Shown in pieces: positions 23,973-31,643 of a stretch of DNA of 36,452 bases. The stretch spans positions 1-36,452 of the forward strand of contig JAJQAA010000012.1 in the NCBI GenBank assembly GCA_021204045.1. Reading direction: 5' to 3'. The notes beneath the pieces were generated by a model that saw only the letters and a program-made list of their open reading frames with translations, was not told where the DNA came from and did not search any database. The first letter of the stretch is position 1. Each line of letters begins with the position of its first letter. A program made the position numbers and the translations under genes. The DNA is from Clostridiales bacterium (lineage in GTDB: Bacteria; Bacillota; Clostridia; Lachnospirales; Lachnospiraceae).

Positions 23973-24271
23973 TTAGCTTATACAACCTCTGTTCTGCGGA
24001 TCAATAAAGAAGAAACCAGCATAAATGCTCATGGCCAGGATGCAGAGCATACCGCCATAGATACCGGTGTGTTCCGCAACGACGCCAATCAGGTAAGGCA
24101 TCACAATAGCGCCGATGCCTCCGATCGGCAGGATCACAGGCACTTTGACCTGAGGGATACGGCCGGCAGCCAGGAATAAAAGCGGGGCGCTCAGGCTGCC
24201 GACAGCGTAAAATAACAGATACCGTCAAAAATCATGGCCGCGTAAGCCCGGTTGATCCATCTTTGTCTGTC
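23973..24271 (-). pseudogene. C-terminal remnant of a major facilitator transporter, frameshifted
   Basis: From about 24200 down to a TAA at 23973 the minus strand reads as transporter helices: SLSAPLLFLAAGRIPQV, then LPIGGIGAIVMPYLIGVVAE and YGGMLCILAMSIYAGFFFIDP. Just upstream, in a neighbouring frame, WINRAYAAMIFDGICYF continues the same protein, so an indel lies near 24195-24205. Only the last 100 residues or so of a roughly 400-residue MFS protein are left. The remnant abuts the end of the HipA-like gene, and its stop lies within the block shared with RNA locus copy A. Confidence 0.6.
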
Positions 24272-24272
24272 T

Positions 24273-25454
24273 TCATAAAGCAGGGATTTCCTCACCGTTT
24301 CCGTCTGGTATTTCTTTTTGTTTTTTCGGAACAAATACGTCTTTTGTATACAAGTGTTCTTTACTCAGCAATGCCTCAATCTGGCGGTCAATAATTTCCT
24401 CCATCTTTTTAATGCGCCATTCCGGATATTTGTCATCTCCACGGAATGCAAACTGGAACCCCTTCATATTAATCAAGTCCGCACGGATGGAAGGTGTCAG
24501 GACAAGCTGACCGATCCTTGTAAAATCCTCGCCAATGAGCGGAGCGTAATCCAGCAGGCTGTTTCCTATATGTTCAAAATCGTCTCTTTCCAGGTATGGG
24601 AGCATGGAAAGGTTCATATCAAATACCGGTGCCATTTTTACAGGCTCAAGAGTGTCGTTATCAATCAGGACCCCGTGGTTGCCTGCATGTCTGTCTATGT
24701 TAAACGTCAAGGCATCCGTCACAATCATCCGGCGGAAAAGATCTTCCTCATCAATGCTGGAATAAAATGCCAGCATTTCATCAGGCGAAAATTTCTGGGG
24801 ATTGATCTGTGAATATGGTACATATCCGAGCGTTTCGTCGGTGAACAGTTTACACCTGGACGCAAGCTCTCCATGCAGTGCTTTAACCTCATATTTAACT
24901 GCCCGGTCATCCCGGCATATTTTCCTGGCAATTTCGGATCCGAGCATTTCTCCATAAGGTTCCAGACCGACATTTCTTGCGCCGGTCTGCCCTCTTTTAT
25001 AAAGCCATATCCCATCGGCTTCCTTCATCCAGCATTTCCGGAAGGTTCCGCCTGTGGACAGCTCAGGCGATGTACCGGAAAGTTTAAGACCATATAATCC
25101 AATTCCCTCAAACGCGAGCTTCGATACAACTTCATCGAATTTATTCTGATAAAATGAAATATCTGACCATTTTAGCGTTTCCTGATCAGATTTAATCCAA
25201 AAGGTATCGTTAATGGAGGCCGCATGTGTTACTTTAATGAACCCTTCGTTTTTATCACATCCGCATGATACCATAAGTTTCTTTAAATGGCTGTTGTGCT
25301 TGGAGGCTTTGCGATTATCCAGCCAGGACTCGATGGTAGCGAATCCGTATGGAAGTTTTCCGGAAATATGCGAAAAATCATAGGTTTTTCCTAATACGCC
25401 TTGCCTTATTTCAAATGTGGCAATGATGTTGTCCTTATTCATCAGGTAATACAT
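24273..25454 (-). CDS. HipA-like serine/threonine kinase domain protein
   Basis: A 393-residue protein. The C-terminal half has HipA-type kinase features: NIDRHAGNHGVLIDNDTLEP (the catalytic Asp and Asn of the N-x-DRH-x-x-N pattern) followed by PVFDMNLSMLP (metal-binding Asp). The middle section (SPELSTGGTFRKCW and a Lys in IWLYKRGQTG) could form the ATP-binding loop. HipA toxins phosphorylate a tRNA synthetase and are held by HipB, a small HTH protein; no hipB lies beside this gene. The longer open frame to 25799 is antisense to nrdD. ATG 25454 has GGAGG upstream. The kinase family is likely; whether it is toxic is unknown. Confidence 0.75.
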   Translation of the reverse strand: MYYLMNKDNIIATFEIRQGVLGKTYDFSHISGKLPYGFATIESWLDNRKASKHNSHLKKLMVSCGCDKNEGFIKVTHAASINDTFWIKSDQETLKWSDISFYQNKFDEVVSKLAFEGIGLYGLKLSGTSPELSTGGTFRKCWMKEADGIWLYKRGQTGARNVGLEPYGEMLGSEIARKICRDDRAVKYEVKALHGELASRCKLFTDETLGYVPYSQINPQKFSPDEMLAFYSSIDEEDLFRRMIVTDALTFNIDRHAGNHGVLIDNDTLEPVKMAPVFDMNLSMLPYLERDDFEHIGNSLLDYAPLIGEDFTRIGQLVLTPSIRADLINMKGFQFAFRGDDKYPEWRIKKMEEIIDRQIEALLSKEHLYTKDVFVPKKQKEIPDGNGEEIPAL

Positions 25455-25522
25455 ATGCCTTTTCGCCTCCTTTATAAAAGTTGTACCATATTTTATATAG
25501 GATTGCAATTTAAATAGTTTTT

Positions 25523-25555
25523 GAAAAAAGAGACCATGCCCATGAGCATAGTCTC
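25523..25555 (-). terminator. Terminator after nrdD
   Basis: On the minus strand AGAGACTATGC, a short loop and GCATGGTCTCT form an 11-bp stem with one G-T pair, then TTTTTT. It separates nrdD from the hipA-like gene. Confidence 0.85.
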
Positions 25556-25606
25556 TTATGTGATGTCTTTGTGAAAAGTATTCTATAACAACGATTGAAA
25601 TCAAAT

Positions 25607-27784
25607 TTACAGATGCAGCACCCGGTCGCGGATCTCCTGCGTCCGCCCCTGGTTCCAGAACTGGGTGCCGATGTAGCCGCAGGTGCGCCGGGCAACGCTC
25701 ATCTTGGTCTGGTCGCGGTTGCCGCAGTTGGGACATTCCCAGACGAGCTTGCCGGATTCGTCCTCGACGACCTGGATCTCGCCGTCGAAACCGCAGCACT
25801 CGCAGTAATCGCTCTTGGTGTTCAGCTCGGCGTAAGTGATGTTCTCGTAAATAAACTTCATGACCTCGAGCACCGCCGGGATGTTGTTCTGCATGTTGGG
25901 CACCTCGACGTAGCTGATCGCGCCGCCGGGGGAGAGCTTCTGGAATTCGGACTCGAATTTCAGCTTGGTGAAGGCGTCAATCGGCTCGGTCACATGGACA
26001 TGGTAGCTGTTGGTAATATAGTTTTTGTCTGTGACGCCCGGAATGATGCCAAAGCGCTTCTGCAGGCATTTGGCGAAACGGTAGGTGGTGGATTCCATCG
26101 GCGTGCCGTACACGGAGTAGCTGATGTTTTCCGCGGCCTTCCACTCGGCGCACTTGTCGTTGAGGTGCTGCATGACGCTGAGGGCAAATTGCTTTGCCTC
26201 CGGATCCGTGTGTGTCTTGCCGGTCATGCGAACGGTCATTTCGCTGAGGCCGGCGTAGCCTAAGGAGATCGTGGAATAGCCGTTGTAGAGAAGTTTATCA
26301 ATCTTTTCGCCGGGTTTCAGGCGCGCCAGGGCGCCGTACTGCCAGAGAATGGGCGCGACGTCCGACGGGGTGCCAAGCAAACGCTCGTGGCGGCAGCGCA
26401 GGGCACGGTGGCAAAGCTCCAGACGCTCGTCCAGGATCTTCCAAAACGCGTCCATATCGCCTTCGGATGAGCACGCGACGTCGACAAGATTGATCGTGAC
26501 CACGCCCTGGTTGAAGCGGCCGTAGAATTTGTGGCGGCCGTTTGGCAAAAGCTGCGTATCTTCCACGGTGAGGAACGAGCGGCAGCCCATGCAGGGATAA
26601 ACCTCGCCTTTTTTCAGTTCCCGGATTACCTTGGCGGAGATGTAGTCGGGCACCATGCGCTTGGCGGTGCAGCGCGCAGCCAGTTCGGTCAGATACCAGT
26701 AAGGAGAATCCTCTGTGATGTTGTCCTCATCCAGAACATAGATCAGCTTCGGGAACGCCGGGGTGATCCAGATGCCATGCTGGTTCTTGACGCCCTGCAT
26801 GCGCTGGCGCAGTACCTCCTCGATGATCATCGCCAGATCCTTGCGGGTCTGGCCGTCCTCAACTTCGTCCAGATACATGAAGACGGTGACGAACGGTGCC
26901 TGGCCGTTGCAGGTCATCAGTGTGATGAGCTGGTACTGGATGGTCTGGATGCCACGGGTAATCTCATCTTTAAGCTGCTCCTCGACGGTGCGCGCGATGA
27001 TCGATTCATCCAGCGATTCGCCGAGCTCCTCGCGCAGACGGATCGTGTTGGCGCGGATCTTCTGGCGGCTGACTTCGACAAACGGCGCCAGATGTGACAG
27101 CGTGAAGGTCTGGCCGCCATACTGGTTGCTGGCTACCTGAGCGACGATCTGGGTCGTGATATTGCAGGCGGTGTAGAAGGAATGCGGCTTTTCGATCATG
27201 GTCTCACTGATGACGGTACCGTTCTGAAGCATGTCCTCCAGATCGATGAGGTCGCAGTTGTGCTCCTTCTGCGCGAAATAGTCGGAGTCATGGAAGTGGA
27301 TAATGCCCTCCTGATGGGCGGCGACGACATCCTGCGGAAGCAGCAGGCGCATGGTCAGATCCTTGCTGACCTCACCGGCCATGTAATCGCGCTGGGTAGA
27401 GTTGATCACCGGGTTTTTGTTGGAATTTTCCTGTTTGACCTCCTCATTCATGCGGTCGATCAGCGCCAGGATGCCATTGTCCGTGGTATTGGCCTTGCGG
27501 GCTAGCTCACGTTTGTAGCGGTAGCGGACGTATTTCTGCGCGACCTCGTAACCGCGCATTTCCATGATCCCCTTTTCGACCATGTCCTGGATGTCCTCGA
27601 CGTTGGCCGCGTGCGGCATCTGCTCGAGCTGTTTCTCGATCGTCTCAGCGATCGCGTCGATCTGATAAGGATTCAGGCGGTGAATGTGCGGGATCTCCGC
27701 ATTGGCCTTCTGGATGGCGTTTTTGATCTTGCCGATCTCAAAGGTGACTTCCTCACCGCTTCTTTTGATAACTTTCAGCAGCAT
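25607..27784 (-). CDS. nrdD: Anaerobic ribonucleoside-triphosphate reductase (class III)
   Basis: A 725-residue glycyl radical enzyme that reduces NTPs to dNTPs without oxygen. An ATP-cone regulatory domain (MLLKVIKRSGEEVTFEIGKIKNAI onward) fills the first 90 or so residues. The catalytic barrel contains MGCRSFL with the active-site Cys region. The C-terminus has the zinc site (CECCGFDGE and CPNCGN) and the radical loop RRTCGYIGTQFWNQGR, with the glycyl residue at about 703. I choose ATG 27784, after GGGAGG; an upstream ATG at 27811 has no site. The activase gene nrdG, often adjacent, is not in this window. Tandem NrdR-type boxes lie upstream. Confidence 0.97.
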   Translation of the reverse strand: MLLKVIKRSGEEVTFEIGKIKNAIQKANAEIPHIHRLNPYQIDAIAETIEKQLEQMPHAANVEDIQDMVEKGIMEMRGYEVAQKYVRYRYKRELARKANTTDNGILALIDRMNEEVKQENSNKNPVINSTQRDYMAGEVSKDLTMRLLLPQDVVAAHQEGIIHFHDSDYFAQKEHNCDLIDLEDMLQNGTVISETMIEKPHSFYTACNITTQIVAQVASNQYGGQTFTLSHLAPFVEVSRQKIRANTIRLREELGESLDESIIARTVEEQLKDEITRGIQTIQYQLITLMTCNGQAPFVTVFMYLDEVEDGQTRKDLAMIIEEVLRQRMQGVKNQHGIWITPAFPKLIYVLDEDNITEDSPYWYLTELAARCTAKRMVPDYISAKVIRELKKGEVYPCMGCRSFLTVEDTQLLPNGRHKFYGRFNQGVVTINLVDVACSSEGDMDAFWKILDERLELCHRALRCRHERLLGTPSDVAPILWQYGALARLKPGEKIDKLLYNGYSTISLGYAGLSEMTVRMTGKTHTDPEAKQFALSVMQHLNDKCAEWKAAENISYSVYGTPMESTTYRFAKCLQKRFGIIPGVTDKNYITNSYHVHVTEPIDAFTKLKFESEFQKLSPGGAISYVEVPNMQNNIPAVLEVMKFIYENITYAELNTKSDYCECCGFDGEIQVVEDESGKLVWECPNCGNRDQTKMSVARRTCGYIGTQFWNQGRTQEIRDRVLHL

Positions 27785-27821
27785 GATAACCTCCCTGTAA
27801 TGATTATACAATTATGATTTT

Positions 27822-27849
27822 TTTATAAAATTTTTTATCTGCTTGTCAA
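27822..27849 (-). promoter_or_regulatory. Promoter candidate for nrdD
   Basis: On the minus strand TTGACA, a 16-base spacer and TATAAA, about 40 bases before the start codon. A second candidate (TTGTCC, 17 bases, TATAGG) lies further upstream and overlaps the weaker NrdR box. Confidence 0.6.
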
Positions 27850-27867
27850 ACATTGCAACAATACGAA

Positions 27868-27914
27868 ATCCTATAATTTGTTTCCGAATCACGGACAACC
27901 CACAAGATATTGTG
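27868..27914 (-). promoter_or_regulatory. Tandem NrdR-type boxes upstream of nrdD
   Basis: CCACAAGATATTGTGG (27899-27914) is a near-palindrome that matches the NrdR box consensus at about 13 or 14 of 16 positions. A weaker box, ATCCTATAATTTGTTT (27868-27883), lies exactly 31 bases away, the spacing of about three helical turns seen in NrdR operators. NrdR represses ribonucleotide reductase genes according to ATP/dATP, which fits the gene downstream. Confidence 0.6.
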
Positions 27915-28075
27915 GTGACGAGTCCCATTATACGCGCATGGAGCAGAGAATGCAAGCAGGATTTTGCAAAAGAAGATAAGTTTATTTTTTAACAAACCAG
28001 GCAATGGTTCACCAAATGTTCACAGATCGGTGTTATCATACCAGGCAATCTCAAAGGAGCAAGGAGGAGTTTACA

Positions 28076-29269
28076 ATGAGAATGACTACAGAAAAAATCT
28101 TTGGCAGACTGGCCCTGATTGCGGGGCTCTTTTTTGCGTGGGCGATTATCAGCTGTGAGAGCGTCTTTGCGGCCGGGGGTTTAAGCCTGCACACGGACTA
28201 TCCCGGAGTTGCGGTGCAGCCGGGTGACACGCTGAGCATCACGGTGGATTTTGACAATGAGAGCGGCAGCGCTCTGGACGCGGACGTCGCTGTCGCGTCG
28301 GTTCCGGACGGCTGGGACGCTTATCTGCAGGGCGGCAGCTATCAGGTGAGCCGCGTCCATGTGCCGTCTGGGACAGAGAGCGCCTCGATGACGCTGCGTG
28401 TGACGATGCCGGGCGAGCTGGACGGCGGCAGTTATCCGATTGTGGTGACGGCTGACGCCGGCGAAGGGATCTCGGCGAATCTGGAGCTTTCGTTCACGGT
28501 TACGGAGAAGAATGCCGGAGCCGGAAGCTTTACTTCCGAGTATCCGAGCCAGGAGGGAGCGCTGGGGACAACGTTCAGCTTCAGCACGACCCTGGTCAAT
28601 AATGACCTGAAAACCCAGTCATACAGCCTTTCAGCGAATGCGCCGGCCGGCTGGACCGTGAGCTTCGCACCGTCGGGCGAGAGCACGAAGGTGGCGGCGA
28701 TCGAGGTGGAGGCCGGAGCCAGCCAGGGGCTGACGGTGACCGTGGTGCCGCCGGAAAGTGTTTCCGCGGGAGAATTTATCATTCCCTGCAGCGCGGTTTC
28801 CGCGGATGAGACCCTGTCCACAGAGCTTTCCGTGAATGTGACCGGCACCTACGGCCTGCTGCTGCAGACGCCGGACGGACGTTTGAGCTTTGACGCCAAC
28901 GCGGGGAAAACCTCTGATGTGACGCTGCAGGTGACGAATACCGGAAATGTTGATCTGGAGAATATTTCGATCAATGCCTCGGCACCATCGGGCTGGACCG
29001 TAACCTACGAAGGTCTGGATGAGAATCAGCTCAGTTCCGTCGCCGCGGGCGCGACCGCGGAGGTGATTGCGCACGTGAAGCCGTCATCGGACGCGATTAC
29101 GGGCGATTATGTCACCTCGTTTTCCGCGAAGATCACGGAAGCATCCAGCAGTGCGGATTTCCGCGTATCAGTGAAGACAGAGACCTACTGGGGAATCGTG
29201 GCGATCGCGGTGATTCTTGTGGTGATTGGCGGCGTGGGCTATGTGTTCCACAAATATGGAAGAAGATAA
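28076..29269 (+). CDS. Exported NEW3-domain surface protein, membrane-anchored
   Basis: A 397-residue protein. A signal peptide (about residues 1-32, ending SVFAAG) is followed by three Ig-like beta-sandwich repeats of the NEW3/CARDB kind, each with a VPDGW, APAGW or APSGW turn (the Gly-Trp signature) and a VTVxPP-type strand. A C-terminal membrane helix (TYWGIVAIAVILVVIGGVGYVF) and basic tail anchor it outside the cell. I choose ATG 28076 with AAGGAGG upstream. It heads an operon with an ABC ATPase and permease; NEW3 proteins are commonly encoded with such ABC-2 pairs and may act as their extracellular part. The substrate is unknown. Confidence 0.85.
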   Translation: MRMTTEKIFGRLALIAGLFFAWAIISCESVFAAGGLSLHTDYPGVAVQPGDTLSITVDFDNESGSALDADVAVASVPDGWDAYLQGGSYQVSRVHVPSGTESASMTLRVTMPGELDGGSYPIVVTADAGEGISANLELSFTVTEKNAGAGSFTSEYPSQEGALGTTFSFSTTLVNNDLKTQSYSLSANAPAGWTVSFAPSGESTKVAAIEVEAGASQGLTVTVVPPESVSAGEFIIPCSAVSADETLSTELSVNVTGTYGLLLQTPDGRLSFDANAGKTSDVTLQVTNTGNVDLENISINASAPSGWTVTYEGLDENQLSSVAAGATAEVIAHVKPSSDAITGDYVTSFSAKITEASSSADFRVSVKTETYWGIVAIAVILVVIGGVGYVFHKYGRR

Positions 29270-29274
29270 ATGCC

Positions 29275-29406
29275 ATGAAACCGAGTAAAGGGAAAGAAAT
29301 AAATGCCATGGAACAGGATACCGGAAAAGCAATAAGTGCCATGGAACAGAATAGCGGAAAGGAGATGATGACCCATGGAAGGCAATATGCAGGAGCGGGA
29401 GCTTGA
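29275..29406 (+). CDS. Possible mini-ORF with 11-residue repeats
   Basis: Six bases after the stop of the NEW3 gene, ATG 29275 opens a 43-codon frame that overlaps the ABC ATPase start by 32 bases. It reads MKPSKGKEINAMEQDTGK and then repeats as AISAMEQNSGKEMM, reflecting a degenerate 33-base tandem repeat in the DNA (GCCATGGAACAG twice). The ribosome site (GGAAGAAG) is weak. It may be a coupling or leader ORF, or just a repeat-grown spacer. No function can be assigned. Confidence 0.3.
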   Translation: MKPSKGKEINAMEQDTGKAISAMEQNSGKEMMTHGRQYAGAGA

Positions 29407-30343
29407 AATACGCACCGAGGGCCTGAGCAAATGCTATGATGGCCGCTATGCTGTATCGGGCCTGGATTTGTCCATCTATCGCGGCGAGGTGTTTGGCCTT
29501 CTGGGGCCAAACGGGGCCGGGAAAACGACGACGACGCGGATGCTCCTGGGAATGACGGAGCCTACGGCGGGGAAGGCCTGGATCGAGGGCATCGACTGTA
29601 CCCGGGATCCGCTTCAGGTAAAACGCATCACCGGCTATATGCCGGACAATGTCGGCTTTTATGCGGATATGACCGGGCGGGAAAATCTGGAATTTACGGG
29701 CCGCTTAAACGGCCTGTATGGGAACGCTCTGAAAGAGCGTGTCTGCGCGCTTCTGGAGCGCGTCGGTATGACCGAGGCGGCGGACCGCAAGACCGGCGGT
29801 TATTCGCGTGGCATGCGTCAGCGTCTGGGCGTCGCGGACGTGCTGATGAAGGATCCCAAAGTGATTATCATGGATGAGCCGACGCTCGGCATCGACCCGG
29901 AGGGCATGCGGGAGCTGATGCGGCTGATCCGGGAGCTGGCTATGAAAGACGGGCGCACAATTCTGATTTCTTCACACCAGCTGTACCAGGTACAGCAGAT
30001 CTGCGACCGCGTGGGCATCTTCGTTGAAGGCAATCTGGTCGCCTGCGGACGTATCGAGGAGCTGGCGGGACAGCTGCAGCGGGAGGGACATTACGCGATC
30101 GAGACGGCCGCGGTGCCGGACGACGACGGCTTTGCCGCCTTGCTGGCGGAGCTGGGCAATGTGCAGAAAGTGGAGCGCGAAGGCGACTATTATGTGGTTC
30201 ACTCCAGCTCGGATGTGAAACGGGAACTGCTGCGCAGATCGCTGGCAGCCGGATATTCGCTGAGCCATCTGCGCCAGCGCGGCAGCGATCTGGATGAAAT
30301 ATACCGCGTCTACTTTGAGGATGCGGAGCGGAAGGAGGGGTAA
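29375..30343 (+). CDS. ABC transporter ATP-binding protein (ABC-2 type)
   Basis: A 322-residue ATPase. Walker A is GPNGAGKTTTT (about 46-56), the signature is YSRGMRQRLGVADVL, Walker B is VIIMDEPTLGIDPEG and the switch His is in ISSHQLYQVQQIC. The 90-residue C-terminal extension is typical of the CcmA/NatA-like exporters. AAAGGAG lies 10 bases before ATG 29375. The permease gene follows three bases after its stop, so the two form one transporter with the NEW3 protein upstream. Confidence 0.95.
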   Translation: MEGNMQERELEIRTEGLSKCYDGRYAVSGLDLSIYRGEVFGLLGPNGAGKTTTTRMLLGMTEPTAGKAWIEGIDCTRDPLQVKRITGYMPDNVGFYADMTGRENLEFTGRLNGLYGNALKERVCALLERVGMTEAADRKTGGYSRGMRQRLGVADVLMKDPKVIIMDEPTLGIDPEGMRELMRLIRELAMKDGRTILISSHQLYQVQQICDRVGIFVEGNLVACGRIEELAGQLQREGHYAIETAAVPDDDGFAALLAELGNVQKVEREGDYYVVHSSSDVKRELLRRSLAAGYSLSHLRQRGSDLDEIYRVYFEDAERKEG

Positions 30344-30346
30344 GCG

Positions 30347-31381
30347 ATGGAAGAAAGAAATGCGAGGGGAGCGATTTCTGCACAGGAGCCAAAATCATCG
30401 GTGACGCAATTGACAGCGACGGAACCGGCGAAAAGCCTTCCTTACTTGAGCGGACTGCTGGTGCTGTACCGCAAGGAAATGTCGGACCATATCCGCAGCC
30501 GTCGTTTTCTCATTGTGCTGGCGCTCATTGTATTGACCAGCTGCGCCTCCGTGTACGGCGCGATTTCCGGTTTAAGCGCGGCTTCTTCTGAAACGCTGGA
30601 AAATATTTTTCTGAAGCTGTTTACGACGAGCGGCGAGTCGATCCCGTCGTTCACGACGTTTATCGCGCTTCTTGGGCCGTTTGTCGGCCTGACGCTGGGC
30701 TTTGACGCGATCAACAGCGAACGCGCCGAGGGTACGCTCAACCGTCTCGCGTCGCAGCCGATTTACCGCGACGCGATCATCAACGGAAAATTTCTTGCAG
30801 GCGCAGTCATTATCTTTATGATGGTCTTCGCGATGGGACTGATTACCGGGGCAGTCGGCCTGCTCTGCATGGGAATCCCGCCGACCGCTGAGGAGATCGG
30901 GCGTATCTTTGTGTTTTTGCTGTTTACGAGCGTCTACATCTGCTTCTGGCTGGCGTTGTCAATCCTGTTTTCGGTATTTTGCCGGCACGCGGCGACCTCG
31001 GCAATGCTGGGAATTGCGCTGTGGATTTTCTTTGCGCTGTTCATGAGCCTGGTGGTCAATATCGTCGTGGGCATTATTTACCCGGCGTCCAGCATTATGA
31101 CGGCGGGGCAGCTGTTGGACAGCTACAATTTTACGCTGAATCTGAACCGTCTCTCGCCCTACTACCTGTACAGCGAGGCAGTGTCCACGATCATGGATCC
31201 GACGATCCGTACCACGAACCTGGTGCTGCCGCAGCAGCTCTCCGGTGCGATCACGGGCTATCTGTCGCTGGGGCAGAGCGTGCTCCTGGTCTGGCCGCAT
31301 ATGATCGGGCTGATCGCGCTGACGGCGGTGCTGTTCGCGCTGGCCTATATCGGGTTTATGAAGCGGGAGATTCGCAGCTAG
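30347..31381 (+). CDS. ABC-2 type permease
   Basis: A 344-residue membrane protein with six main hydrophobic helices after a polar N-terminus of about 40 residues. It has the ABC-2/NosY pattern: LYRKEMSDHIRSRRFLIVLALIVL at the start, then GFDAINSERAEGTLNRLASQPIYRDAIINGKFLAG, the characteristic coupling segment. It partners the ATPase just upstream. ABC-2 exporters move drugs, lipids, polysaccharides or peptides; the neighbourhood does not tell which. Confidence 0.9.
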   Translation: MEERNARGAISAQEPKSSVTQLTATEPAKSLPYLSGLLVLYRKEMSDHIRSRRFLIVLALIVLTSCASVYGAISGLSAASSETLENIFLKLFTTSGESIPSFTTFIALLGPFVGLTLGFDAINSERAEGTLNRLASQPIYRDAIINGKFLAGAVIIFMMVFAMGLITGAVGLLCMGIPPTAEEIGRIFVFLLFTSVYICFWLALSILFSVFCRHAATSAMLGIALWIFFALFMSLVVNIVVGIIYPASSIMTAGQLLDSYNFTLNLNRLSPYYLYSEAVSTIMDPTIRTTNLVLPQQLSGAITGYLSLGQSVLLVWPHMIGLIALTAVLFALAYIGFMKREIRS

Positions 31382-31471
31382 AGCGGGTGAGTAAAGATTG
31401 GCGGTGCTCTTTTTGTCGCTCACCGTCACGAAAGAAGCAGAGAATTTAAAATCACACCGAGGATTCATAGC

Positions 31472-31504
31472 GGGAGGGTATTATGCCCTCCCTATTTGTT
31501 TTTT
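31472..31504 (+). terminator. Terminator of the ABC operon
   Basis: GGGAGGG (31472-31478), loop TATTATG and CCCTCCC (31486-31492), then TATTTGTTTTTT. A further GGTGAG/CTCACC pairing lies nearer the permease stop. Confidence 0.85.
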
Positions 31505-31571
31505 ATATCTGTCAGAATTTGGAAATTTTTGATTTTTATAAATTATAATTGATAAAAATCAATCTTATGTC

Positions 31572-31600
31572 TTGAAATTCAACTATATCTGTGATACTCT
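31572..31600 (+). promoter_or_regulatory. Promoter candidate for the DUF4143 ATPase
   Basis: TTGAAA (31572-31577), a 17-base spacer and TACTCT (31595-31600), about 45 bases before the start. Confidence 0.45.
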
Positions 31601-31643
31601 TTTTGTAAGATGAACGAGGCAAAATGAACGGGAGGCGATGGAT

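Noticed and set aside
25455-25799. Upstream extension of the HipA-like gene to an earlier start
   Set aside because: The extra 115 codons are largely antisense to nrdD and cross its terminator; a good ribosome site marks ATG 25454.
27996-28049. ACCAGGCAAT repeated at 27996 and 28040 before the NEW3 gene
   Set aside because: Two 10-base copies 44 bases apart could be an operator, but nothing else supports it.
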